Assembly (NCBI GenBank): GCA_000500915.1
Contig: AYNO01000021.1
Coordinates: 1-34,287 of the forward strand
From: Rhodobacter sp. CACIA14H1
GTDB taxonomy: Bacteria; Pseudomonadota; Alphaproteobacteria; Rhodobacterales; Rhodobacteraceae
Length of the DNA stretch: 34,287 nt
Direction of reading: 5' to 3'
Shown here piece by piece: positions 8,670 to 16,344 of the stretch. The position numbers and the translations under genes are program-made. The notes under the pieces were generated by a model. That model was not told the origin of the DNA. It saw only the letters and a program-made list of their open reading frames with translations, and searched no databases. The stretch's first letter is position 1. The number at the start of each line of letters is the position of its first letter.

Positions 8670-8730
8670 TTGCACGAAAAGGCTGGCACGGCTTAGTGTT
8701 CGTTTCAAGCGAAAACGGAATTAATTTCCA
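8670..8730 (+). promoter_or_regulatory. Candidate promoter and IclR-like operator for the E1 gene
   Basis: The 8620-8787 gap separates divergent acyl-CoA dehydrogenase and E1 genes. TTGCAC (8670-8675) and TTAGTG (8693-8698) are spaced by 17 nt and could form a plus-strand sigma-70 promoter. An inverted repeat CGTTT-N7-AAACG spans 8701-8717. Just downstream lies CGGAATTAATTTCCA (8716-8730), close to the classical IclR consensus TGGAAATNATTTCCA and matching the 3385-3399 palindrome at 10 of 15 positions. Binding there would sit on the expected transcription start. AGAAGG before ATG 8788 is the ribosome-binding site. Palindromes are directly visible; promoter and regulator assignment are inference. 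Confidence 0.5.
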
Positions 8731-8787
8731 CAAAAGCGATCCGCACTGTTCCGCACCCCTGCGGCAGGATCGCCAGAAGGACCGACG

Positions 8788-10962
8788 ATGCCGCAACGGA
8801 CCCCGCTTTCCCCATCGGCCCCCTGGTTCCGCATCGAGGCGGATCTGGCCGACTGGCAGGCAAAGCGTCCTGCCGATCTGGTCCACTGGTATGCGCAGAT
8901 GCTCCTCATCCGCCGGTTCGAGGAAAAGCTGCTGGAACTGGAAAAGGCCGGTCTCATCCACGGCCCCGCCCATGCTTCCATCGGGCAGGAGGCCGGCGCC
9001 GTCGGTGCCATGTCCGTCCTCGGTGCGCAGGACCGCATCAACGGCACCCACCGCGCCCATCACCAGGTCCTGCTGAAACTGGTCAACGCCGTCACCCCTG
9101 CGGGCTTCGACGTGCTGAACGACGACTTCACGCCCGAAATGGACGACGCCATCCACCGCTTCATGGCCGAAATCATGGGCCTCACCCCCGGCTATTGCGG
9201 CGGGCGCGGCGGCTCCATGCACATGCGCAACGCGGCGGCGGGAATCATGGGCACCTCGGCCATCGTCGGCGGCAACCCGCCCCACGCCGTGGGCTATGCG
9301 CTGGCCGACCGGATGCTCGGCCGCGATCAGGTCTCGGTCGCCTTCTTCGGCGACGGCGCCGCCCAGAACGGCGCCAGCTACGAAGCGATGAACATCGCCG
9401 CCGCCCAGCGCGTCCCCGCCATCTTCTTCATCGAAAACAACCTCTACGGCGTCTCCACCCGCATCACCGACATCACCCGCGAAACCCGCATCTCCTCGCG
9501 CGGGGCGATGCTCGGCATCCCCTCGATCGAGGTGGACGGAATGGATGTCGTCGCCGTCCATGACGCCATGGCCGAAGCCCGCCGCATCATCGCCACCGAA
9601 GGCGGCCCCGTGGTGATCGAGGCGCTGCTCTACCGCCACTTCCACCAGTCCGGCAGCCGCAAGGGCAGCGACTTCGGCTATCGCCCCACCGACGAGGAAG
9701 ACGCATGGCTCGCCCGCGATCCCGTCACCACGGCCGCGGCCCGCCTGCGCGAACTCGGCATCACCTGCGCCGAAGACCTGACCCGCATCGATGCCACCGT
9801 GACGGCCCGCGTCGCGGCAGCGGCGGCACAGCTCACCGAAACCGTCCCCGGCGGCAACGCGCTGCGCATCCCCGACAGGCTCTGGCCCGATCCCGCCAGC
9901 CGCGACGACGGCATCCTCGGCGACCTGTCCGAACTCGCGGATGCCCGCATCCTCGACCATGACGACCTGCCCCTCGTCCGGACCGAACGCGTGAAATTCG
10001 TCACCGCCGCCTCCGAAACGCTGGCCGCCGCCATGGACCGCGACCCCCGCATCATCGTCATGGGCGAGGATGTCCACCAGATGCGCGGCGGCGTCTCCGG
10101 TTTCACCAAGGGGGCGCTGGAACGCTGGCCGGGGCGCGTGCTGCCCATGCCCATCGCGGAAAACGGCTTCACCGGCGTCGCGCTGGGCGCCGCGCTGAAC
10201 GGCCTGCGCCCGGTGGTGGAAATCATGTTCGGCGATTTCTGCTTCACCGCCGCCGACCAGATCGCCCACGGCGTCGGCAAGGTCCGCCACATGTTCGGCT
10301 CCGGCTTTCCCGTCCCCCTCGTCATGCGCGTCCGCGTCTCGCCCCATACCGGCTACGGCTCGCAGCACTCGGCCGATCCCTCCGCGCTCTTCGGCCTGTT
10401 CCCCGGCTGGCGGATCGTCACCCCCTCCACCGCGCATGACTACATCGGCCTGCTGAACGCCGCCCTGCGCTGCGACGATCCCGTCCTCGTCGTCGAACAT
10501 ACCGAACTCTACCAGCGCGAATTCGACGTGCCCGCAGGCGACCGCGACTACATCATCCCCTTCCGCCGCGCCCATGTCGTCCGCCCCGGCACCGCCTGCA
10601 CCGTCCTCGCCACCTCCGTCATGGTCGCCAATGCCGTCAAGGCTGCCGACGAAACCGGCATCGACGCCGAAATCATCGACCTGCGCAACATCGACCACCA
10701 CGGCATCGACTGGGACACCATCGGCGCCTCCATCGACCGCACGGGCCGCGTCATCATCGCGGAACAGACCGCCCGCAGCATGTCGATGGGCGCGACATGG
10801 GCAGACGGCATACAGGACCGCTTCTTCGACAGCCTCGACCACGAAATCCTGCGCGTGACAGGCGGCCTTGCCGCACCCACCGTCTCCGCAGTCCTCAATC
10901 GCGCCGCGCTGGGTTCGGCGGCGGATATCCGCGAAGCCCTGCTTCGCATCACCGGCAACTAG
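8788..10962 (+). CDS. Fused E1 alpha-beta component of a thiamine-diphosphate 2-oxoacid/acetoin-type dehydrogenase
   Basis: A 724-residue fusion of E1 alpha and E1 beta, normally separate genes. The alpha part (about 30-345) has GRGGSMH and the thiamine-diphosphate motif from FFGDGAAQNG (GDG at 188-190) to ENN (216-218). The beta part (about 395-724) has IIVMGEDV, a PIAENGFTGVALGAALNGLRPVVE stretch split across the cofactor-binding region, and a transketolase C-terminal domain. A charged stretch near residues 100-130 between THRAHH and CGGRGG looks longer than in pyruvate or branched-chain E1 alpha. It would transfer an acyl or hydroxyacyl group to the lipoyl lysine of the E2 at 4302-5561. 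No E3 gene is in the window, so a shared lipoamide dehydrogenase is probable. The substrate is undetermined. Confidence 0.9.
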   Translation: MPQRTPLSPSAPWFRIEADLADWQAKRPADLVHWYAQMLLIRRFEEKLLELEKAGLIHGPAHASIGQEAGAVGAMSVLGAQDRINGTHRAHHQVLLKLVNAVTPAGFDVLNDDFTPEMDDAIHRFMAEIMGLTPGYCGGRGGSMHMRNAAAGIMGTSAIVGGNPPHAVGYALADRMLGRDQVSVAFFGDGAAQNGASYEAMNIAAAQRVPAIFFIENNLYGVSTRITDITRETRISSRGAMLGIPSIEVDGMDVVAVHDAMAEARRIIATEGGPVVIEALLYRHFHQSGSRKGSDFGYRPTDEEDAWLARDPVTTAAARLRELGITCAEDLTRIDATVTARVAAAAAQLTETVPGGNALRIPDRLWPDPASRDDGILGDLSELADARILDHDDLPLVRTERVKFVTAASETLAAAMDRDPRIIVMGEDVHQMRGGVSGFTKGALERWPGRVLPMPIAENGFTGVALGAALNGLRPVVEIMFGDFCFTAADQIAHGVGKVRHMFGSGFPVPLVMRVRVSPHTGYGSQHSADPSALFGLFPGWRIVTPSTAHDYIGLLNAALRCDDPVLVVEHTELYQREFDVPAGDRDYIIPFRRAHVVRPGTACTVLATSVMVANAVKAADETGIDAEIIDLRNIDHHGIDWDTIGASIDRTGRVIIAEQTARSMSMGATWADGIQDRFFDSLDHEILRVTGGLAAPTVSAVLNRAALGSAADIREALLRITGN

Positions 10963-11003
10963 AAAACGGACCGGACCTCGGTCCACCAACAGGAGGACGG
11001 CAA

Positions 11004-12601
11004 ATGGTAATCAGGGTTCCCAGACGGAAGGCGATGGTCCTGTCGCTCGCGGTGGCGGCGGCCGTGTTCGGCCTTTCGGTCCCGCAGGCACAGGCGCAGG
11101 AAAAGGCGCTCGTCATCGCCCGCGACATGGACGTGAACGCGCTAGATCCGGCCCGCGCATGGTGCGACACCTGCCAGATCTACAACACCTCGGTCTATGA
11201 ACAGCTCGTCACGCTGGACAAGGACAACAACCTGCAACCCCTGCTGGCGGCAAGCTGGTCCTTCAACCCCGAACAGACCGAATTCACCTTCACCCTCGAC
11301 CCCGCCGCCAAATTCTCCGACGGCTCGCCGGTCGAAGCCAAGGACGTGAAATGGTCCTTCGAACGGCTGAAGAACATGAAGGGCAACGCGGCCTTCCTCG
11401 CCGATCCCATCACCGCCATCGAAACCCCCGATGCGGCCACCGTCGTGGTCAAGCTTGCCGCGCCGAACTCGGAATTCCTCAACCAGGCCGCCGCCGGCTT
11501 CCTCGGCGTCATCAACAGTGACGTGGCCGCCGCCAACGGCGCCCTCGCGGACGAGACGGCCGCCGAAAAGGACACCTCGGAAACCTGGTTCCTCTCCAAC
11601 TCGGCGGGCAGCGGACCCTTCGTGCTGGCCGCCTACGAACCCAATGCCGAACTGCGCCTCGCACGCAACGAAAACTACTGGCGCACCAAGCCTGCCGTGC
11701 CGGAAGTCATCTTCCGCCAGGTGAAGGACGCCGTCGCACAGGCCCAGATGCTGCAATCCGGCGAGGTGGACATCGCCATGCAGATCGACCCCGAAACGCC
11801 AAGTCGCTCGAAGGCACGCCCGCCGTCGTGGAAAAGGTGCCGTCCTACAACTTCGTCTATATCGCCCTCTCGCCGGGGGCCAAGGCCACCCCCATCGACA
11901 TGACCCCCGACGTGCGCGAGGCGATCTCCATCGCCATCGACCGCACCTCGCTGATCGACTTCACGCTGGGCGGGGCAGGGCGCCCGCTCGCCGCGCCTAT
12001 CCCGCTCGGCTTCCCCGGCGGTGACGGCCACGCCGTGCCGGAATACAACCCCGACAAGGCCAAGGAGATGCTGGCAGCGGCGGGCCACGCCGACGGCTTC
12101 ACGCTCCAGTCCATCTATCCCGACCTGAACGTCTATGGCGTGGACTTCAACCTCATGATGCAGAAGATCCAGCAGGACCTGTCCAAGGTCGGCATCACGC
12201 TGGAACTGTCCCCCGTGCCCTTCGCCAACTGGCGCGAGGCCGCGAATGGCGACCACATCCCGCTGACCGCCGTCTTCTTCGCGCCCGACTTCTTCGGCAC
12301 GTCGCAATACATCGACGTCTTCGGGATGCAGGAGGGGTCGGTCTGGGCCAACCGCGCCGGCGGTGACACCGTCCCGGGCATCATCAACCCCCGCCCCGGC
12401 GAATTGAAGGCCGCCGCCCTTGCCGCACCCACGGCGGACGAGGCGAACAAGCTCTGGACCGAAGCCGCGCAGGAGATGATCAACAACAAAATCATCATCC
12501 CCATGGTCAGCCCCGACCTGATCCTCGCCTACGGCCCCGACGTGAAGGGCGTGCGCTACAGCGCCTGCTGCAACCTGCCGCTGGCCGAAATCACCAACTG
12601 A
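11004..12601 (+). pseudogene. Family-5 (DppA/OppA-type) solute-binding protein gene with a one-base frameshift
   Basis: AGGAGG precedes ATG 11004. The first frame gives a signal peptide (ending about VPQAQAQ) and a typical SBP_bac_5 amino domain (residues 30-260: NALDPARAW, LAASWSF, FSDGSPVEAKDVKWSFERL). After QIDPET at about 11797 this frame turns into nonfamily sequence and stops at 11903. The frame shifted by one base resumes at once with family sequence (SLEGTPAVVEKV, then DVREAISIAIDR) and runs to 12601. Restoring one base near 11797 (GAAAC-GCC) would give about 532 residues, the usual family length. It is therefore either a fresh loss-of-function mutation or a sequencing error. It is the natural partner of the transporter at 1-3280. 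Confidence 0.85.
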
Positions 12602-12608
12602 TCCCGCA

Positions 12609-12634
12609 GGGGGCGCCCGCAGGCGCCCCCTTTC
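12609..12634 (+). terminator. Hairpin terminator or attenuator after the solute-binding protein gene
   Basis: GGGGGCGCC (12609-12617), loop CGCA and GGCGCCCCC (12622-12630) form a perfect 9-bp stem followed by TTTCCTT. It lies 8 nt after the stop codon and 22 nt before the next ribosome-binding region. It probably reduces expression of the downstream aminotransferase genes relative to the binding protein. The run of U is short, so it may act as an RNA-stabilising or partial terminator. Confidence 0.7.
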
Positions 12635-12655
12635 CTTCCCGACAGAGAGAAAGCC

Positions 12656-13900
12656 ATGACCGCGCCCCTCGGCAATTCCCGCGACCAAGCCCTCCAGGAC
12701 CGGGCGCGACACGTCATTCCCAACGGCATGTGGGGCCACATGGCCACCCGCGCCATCACACCGGGCTATCCGCAATTCTTCTCCCGCGCCGACGGCTGCC
12801 GCGTCTGGGATGCCGATGGCAACGGATACATCGATTTCATGTGCGCATGGGGCCCGAACGTCCTCGGCTACCACCACCCCGAGGTGGATGCCGCCGCCCT
12901 CCGCCAGTTGCAGGTCGTGGATTCCGGCAACGGCCCGACCGAGACGCTGGTGGAACTGGCCGAAACGCTGACCCCCACGCTCGCCCATGCCGACTGGTGC
13001 CTCTTCCAGAAGAACGGCACCGACGCCACCACCGCCTGCGTCACCATCGCCCGCGCCGGCACCGGCCGCCGCAAGGTCATCATGGCGAAAGGCGCCTATC
13101 ACGGCGCCGTGCCGTGGTGCTCGCCCTCCGTCATCGGCGTCACCACCGAAGACCGCGCCCATCTCATCACCTTCGACTGGGGCGATACCGCCAGCCTCGA
13201 CGCCGCTGTGGCACAGGCGGGCGACGACCTCGCCGCGATCATCCTGACCGCCTTCCGCCACGATGTCGGCCGCGATCAGGAAATGCCCACGCGCGACTTC
13301 CTGACCGCCGCCCGCACCCATTGCGACCGCACCGGCGCCATGCTGATCTGCGACGATGTCCGCGCGGGCTTCCGCCTCGACGTGCGGGGAAGCTGGGCCG
13401 TGCATGGCGTGAAACCCGACCTCGCCGCCTATTCCAAGGCCATCGCCAACGGCTGGCCGCTCGCTGCCATCGCCGGTGCGGACCGCGCCCGCGAAGGCGC
13501 GGAAAAGATCTTCACCACCGGCTCCTTCTGGTATGGCGCGGCGGCCATGGCGGCGGGCCTCGCCACCGTCCGCATCCTGCGCGACACCGATGCGCTCGCC
13601 CATACCGAAGCGATGGGCAACCGCTTCCGCAAGGGGCTGGACGAAGCCGCCGCCCGCCACGGCTACCGCCTGCGCCAGACAGGGCCGGTGCAGATGCCCA
13701 TGGTCCTCGTGGACGGCGATCAGGACCTGCGCATCGGCAACGCCCTCTGCCTCGCCGCGCTGCGCCACGGGGTCTATCTGCACCCGAAACACAACATGTT
13801 CCTCTGCGCCGCCCACACCGCCGCCGACATCGACCGCGCCGTCGAAGGCGTGGACCGTGCCTTCGCCGACATCGCCGCCGCAGGCGTCGTCCCCGCCTGA
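12656..13900 (+). CDS. Class III PLP-dependent aminotransferase (glutamate-1-semialdehyde aminomutase-like)
   Basis: A 414-residue fold-type I enzyme of aminotransferase class III. PLP-binding features are Lys261 ([12 protein letters not shown]), Asp233 in [10 protein letters not shown], and the [14 protein letters not shown] stretch that binds the phosphate. Layout and length resemble glutamate-1-semialdehyde aminomutases. The usual DEVQ/DEVM sequence is DDVR here, and the context is catabolic with no heme genes, so a true HemL is unlikely. It begins 11 nt upstream of, and is probably cotranscribed with, the class IV aminotransferase. It probably moves an amino group to or from an omega-amino or beta-amino substrate (inference). 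GAGAGAAAG before the ATG is the ribosome-binding site. Confidence 0.9.
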   Translation: MTAPLGNSRDQALQDRARHVIPNGMWGHMATRAITPGYPQFFSRADGCRVWDADGNGYIDFMCAWGPNVLGYHHPEVDAAALRQLQVVDSGNGPTETLVELAETLTPTLAHADWCLFQKNGTDATTACVTIARAGTGRRKVIMAKGAYHGAVPWCSPSVIGVTTEDRAHLITFDWGDTASLDAAVAQAGDDLAAIILTAFRHDVGRDQEMPTRDFLTAARTHCDRTGAMLICDDVRAGFRLDVRGSWAVHGVKPDLAAYSKAIANGWPLAAIAGADRAREGAEKIFTTGSFWYGAAAMAAGLATVRILRDTDALAHTEAMGNRFRKGLDEAAARHGYRLRQTGPVQMPMVLVDGDQDLRIGNALCLAALRHGVYLHPKHNMFLCAAHTAADIDRAVEGVDRAFADIAAAGVVPA

Positions 13901-13911
13901 ACAGGAAGACC

Positions 13912-14874
13912 ATGTCCTATACCGACCACATCTTCACCGGCTACCGCCAGCGCCTCGCCGACCTCCGCCAAAGCACCAACCCCTTCGCACAGGGCATCGC
14001 ATGGGTCGGCGGCGACTACGTCCCCGTGGCCGAGGCGAAGGTCCCGCTGATGGATCAGGGCCTGCTGAAATCCGACCTCACCTATGATGTCCCCGCCATC
14101 TGGGACGGCCGCTTCTTCCGGCTGGACGACCATCTCGACCGGTTCGAGGCCAGCCTTGCCAAGCTCCGCCTGAAAAGCCCGATCCCCCGCCATGAAATCC
14201 GCGACCGCCTCGTGGAAATGGCGGCGAAAAGCGGCATCCGGGATGCCTATGTAATGATGATCGTCACCCGCGGCCTGCGCTACATCCGCCAATACGCCCC
14301 CGAGGAATGCGAGAATTTCTGCTACCTCATGGTCACGCCCTATCTCTGGGTCATGGGCGAAGAGGTGCAGAAGACCGGCGGTTCCGCCATCATCGCCCGC
14401 ACCGTCCGCCGCATCCCGCCGGGGGCGATCGACCCCACGGTCAAGAACCTGCAATGGGGCGACTTCACCCGCGCCATATTCGAAGCACGGGATCGCGGTG
14501 CCATGTATCCCATCCTGACGGACGGCGATGCGAACCTGACCGAAGGCTCGGGCTTCAACGTCGTGCTGGTCAAGGACGGCAAACTCTACACCCCCCGCCG
14601 TGGCGTGCTGGAAGGCGTCACCCGCAAGACCGTCCTCGGCGTGGCCGAAAAGCTGGGCATCCCGTGGGTGATGGACGACATCCCCGTGCAGCTCGCCTAT
14701 GACTGCGACGAGATCATGTTCGTCACCACCGCAGGCGGCGTCATGCCCATCACCACGCTGGACGACCGCCCCGTGGGCGACGGCCAGGTCGGCCCCGTGA
14801 CCAGGGCCATCTGGAAAGGCTACTGGGACGCCCATACTGACCCCGAACTCAGCTTTCCGATCAACTACTACTAG
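13912..14874 (+). CDS. Class IV (fold-type IV) aminotransferase, (R)-amine transaminase-like
   Basis: A 320-residue PLP enzyme. Lys178 ([11 protein letters not shown]) is the Schiff-base lysine, and [12 protein letters not shown] plus the late [10 protein letters not shown] bind the cofactor phosphate. From memory it is strikingly like the (R)-selective amine transaminase of Aspergillus terreus: shared stretches include [29 protein letters not shown]-like strands, DPT.KNLQWGD and a GPxT..IW.GYW carboxy end. Tyr58, Val60 and Arg126 match active-site residues Y60, V62 and R128 of that enzyme, but F115 and E117 appear as Tyr113 and Met115, and H55 as Lys53. It may thus be an (R)-amine or D-amino-acid transaminase with altered specificity. 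Branched-chain aminotransferase (IlvE) is the default annotation and looks less likely. Confidence 0.86.
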   Translation: MSYTDHIFTGYRQRLADLRQSTNPFAQGIAWVGGDYVPVAEAKVPLMDQGLLKSDLTYDVPAIWDGRFFRLDDHLDRFEASLAKLRLKSPIPRHEIRDRLVEMAAKSGIRDAYVMMIVTRGLRYIRQYAPEECENFCYLMVTPYLWVMGEEVQKTGGSAIIARTVRRIPPGAIDPTVKNLQWGDFTRAIFEARDRGAMYPILTDGDANLTEGSGFNVVLVKDGKLYTPRRGVLEGVTRKTVLGVAEKLGIPWVMDDIPVQLAYDCDEIMFVTTAGGVMPITTLDDRPVGDGQVGPVTRAIWKGYWDAHTDPELSFPINYY

Positions 14875-14883
14875 GGCCGTCCC

Positions 14884-15702
14884 ATGGGGTTTCTGGATTA
14901 CAGGGTGCGGCCGCGCGTGCTGGTGGTGGGCAACGGCCATACCTATGACCGCACCGCGCTCATGGCGATGTTCGAAAGCTTCGACGGCATGGAATGCTTC
15001 CTCGTCGAACACCCCCTCGCCGAAAAGGTGCTGAACCCCGCCACCCTGTCCGACGTGGACGCGCTGGTCTTCTACGACATGCCGGGCGGCGATCCGTGGT
15101 CCGGTCCGGGCTATCAGGTTGACCCGTCCCCCGCCCTCCGCGACGGCTTCGCCGCGCTGCTGCGGGCCGGTATGCCCATCGTCGCCCTGCACCACGCCAT
15201 CGCCGCATGGACCACATGGCCCGACTGGGCCGAGGCACTGGGCGGCGCCCTCTACCACTTCCCCGGCACCTTGCGGGGCAGGGCGGTGATGGACGGCGGC
15301 ACCCGGGCCGAGATGGACATGACCATCACCGCCACCGACCCCGCACATCCCCTCTTCCGCGGCCTCCCCCCCGCCTTCACCCTGCGCGACGAGGCCTATC
15401 TGATGGAGGTGTTCACCGATTCCGTGGACGTGGTGGCACGGACCGATGTGGAACTGACCTGCCGCAACCTCTATTCCATGGCCCTCGCCATGACCGGCGA
15501 ACGCCGCTCCAACCGGGGCTGGGTCCGTCCCGACGGCGACAGCGCGGTGGTCTGGACCCGCCGCGCAGGCAACAGCGCACTCGCCTACATCCAGCCGGGG
15601 CATTACGGCGAAACCTTCGCCGACCCGAATTACCGCCGCCTCGTGCGCAACGCCCTGGACTGGACCATGGCCGAAAGCCCGTGGCGCGGGGCGGGCGCAT
15701 GA
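14884..15702 (+). CDS. ThuA-like domain protein
   Basis: A 272-residue protein of the ThuA (trehalose utilization) superfamily, which has a glutamine-amidotransferase-like fold. Visible family features are RVLVVGNGHTYDR at the start, DALVFYDMPGG, the IVALHHAIAAWTTWPDWAEALGG stretch seen at the centre (about 100-123), HPLFRGLPPAFTLRDEAYL and the late AYIQPGHYGETFADPNYRRLVRNALDW. ThuA proteins are linked to 3-keto-sugar or trehalose metabolism in rhizobia, but most have no proven activity. It sits 9 nt after the class IV aminotransferase and overlaps the next gene by 4 nt. Its role in this pathway cannot be inferred beyond the shared operon. Confidence 0.87.
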   Translation: MGFLDYRVRPRVLVVGNGHTYDRTALMAMFESFDGMECFLVEHPLAEKVLNPATLSDVDALVFYDMPGGDPWSGPGYQVDPSPALRDGFAALLRAGMPIVALHHAIAAWTTWPDWAEALGGALYHFPGTLRGRAVMDGGTRAEMDMTITATDPAHPLFRGLPPAFTLRDEAYLMEVFTDSVDVVARTDVELTCRNLYSMALAMTGERRSNRGWVRPDGDSAVVWTRRAGNSALAYIQPGHYGETFADPNYRRLVRNALDWTMAESPWRGAGA

Positions 15703-16340
15703 TCCTCTTCGTCTCGGTCGGCCCCAACCCCCGCATCGTCCGCTTCTTCCTGCAGGAAAAGGGCCTAACCCTGCCGGAAACCCGCATCGACCTCGTCGGC
15801 GGCGAAAACCGCGCCCCCGCCTTCCTCGCGCTCAACCCCGCAGGCCAGTTGCCCGCCCTGCGCACGGACGACGGACATGTCATCGCCGAAGGGCCGGTCA
15901 TCTGCGACTACATCGAAACCGTCATGGGCGGCCCGCCCCTCATCGGCCCCTCCCCCGAACGGCGGGCCAGCGTGATGATGTGGACCCGCCGCGTCGAACA
16001 GGCCTTCTGCGACCCCGTCACCCGCGCCTTCCGCTACGGCCCCGCCATCGGCCTCTTCGGCAAACGGATGCGCTGCCTGCCCGAAGCCGCCGCCGGCATG
16101 GCCGACCTTGCCCGCGACGGCGCGGCATGGATCGACGCGCAACTGGACGGGCGGGATTACCTCGCGGGCGACACCCTGTCGCTGGCCGACATCGTGCTGT
16201 GGTGCTTCGCCGACTTCGCCGCCACCCGCGCCGGACTGCCCGTCGACCCGGCCCACGCGAACCTGTCGCGCTGGTTCGCCCGCATCGCCGACCGCCCTGC
16301 CGCACAGGACACGGCCGCGCTGGCCTACGGTCGCGCCTGA
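15699..16340 (+). CDS. Glutathione S-transferase family protein
   Basis: A 213-residue two-domain protein. The N-terminal thioredoxin-fold domain (1-80) has ALNPAGQLPAL with the cis-proline that contacts the glutathione backbone. EGPVICDYIE stands where the usual ES motif binds the gamma-glutamyl group; here Ser is replaced by Gly. The helical C-terminal domain holds DYLAGDTLSLADI, the N-capping box of the family. The ATG overlaps the ThuA-like stop by 4 nt, making this the last gene of the island's plus-strand run. It ends 4 nt from the convergent HAD gene stop. Some such proteins act as isomerases or dehalogenases in catabolic operons, but the substrate is unknown here. Confidence 0.88.
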   Translation: MILFVSVGPNPRIVRFFLQEKGLTLPETRIDLVGGENRAPAFLALNPAGQLPALRTDDGHVIAEGPVICDYIETVMGGPPLIGPSPERRASVMMWTRRVEQAFCDPVTRAFRYGPAIGLFGKRMRCLPEAAAGMADLARDGAAWIDAQLDGRDYLAGDTLSLADIVLWCFADFAATRAGLPVDPAHANLSRWFARIADRPAAQDTAALAYGRA

Positions 16341-16344
16341 CCCG

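Noticed and set aside
8684-8700. Sigma-54 promoter (TGGCACG), as often found before acetoin operons
   Set aside because: The -24 half is good, but the GC expected at -12 spacing is TG, and no sigma-54 activator gene is nearby.
6223-8724. 833-codon open frame on the plus strand opposite OtnK and acyl-CoA dehydrogenase
   Set aside because: Arg/Pro/His-rich translation typical of the antisense of high-GC genes; both minus-strand genes have complete catalytic motifs.
8665-10989. 774-codon open frame opposite the fused E1
   Set aside because: Gly/Asp/Ala-rich shadow of a gene with strong thiamine-diphosphate motifs.
11780-11830. Programmed ribosomal frameshift in the binding-protein gene
   Set aside because: No slippery heptamer or downstream stimulatory structure is evident, and family members are unshifted; mutation or read error is simpler.
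11675-13816. 713-codon open frame opposite the binding protein and class III aminotransferase
   Set aside because: Antisense shadow without recognizable domain; it also runs across the terminator at 12609-12634.
12656-13900. hemL for heme synthesis
   Set aside because: Overall similarity is to the wider class III group; the DDVR motif and catabolic neighbours argue against a dedicated glutamate-1-semialdehyde aminomutase.
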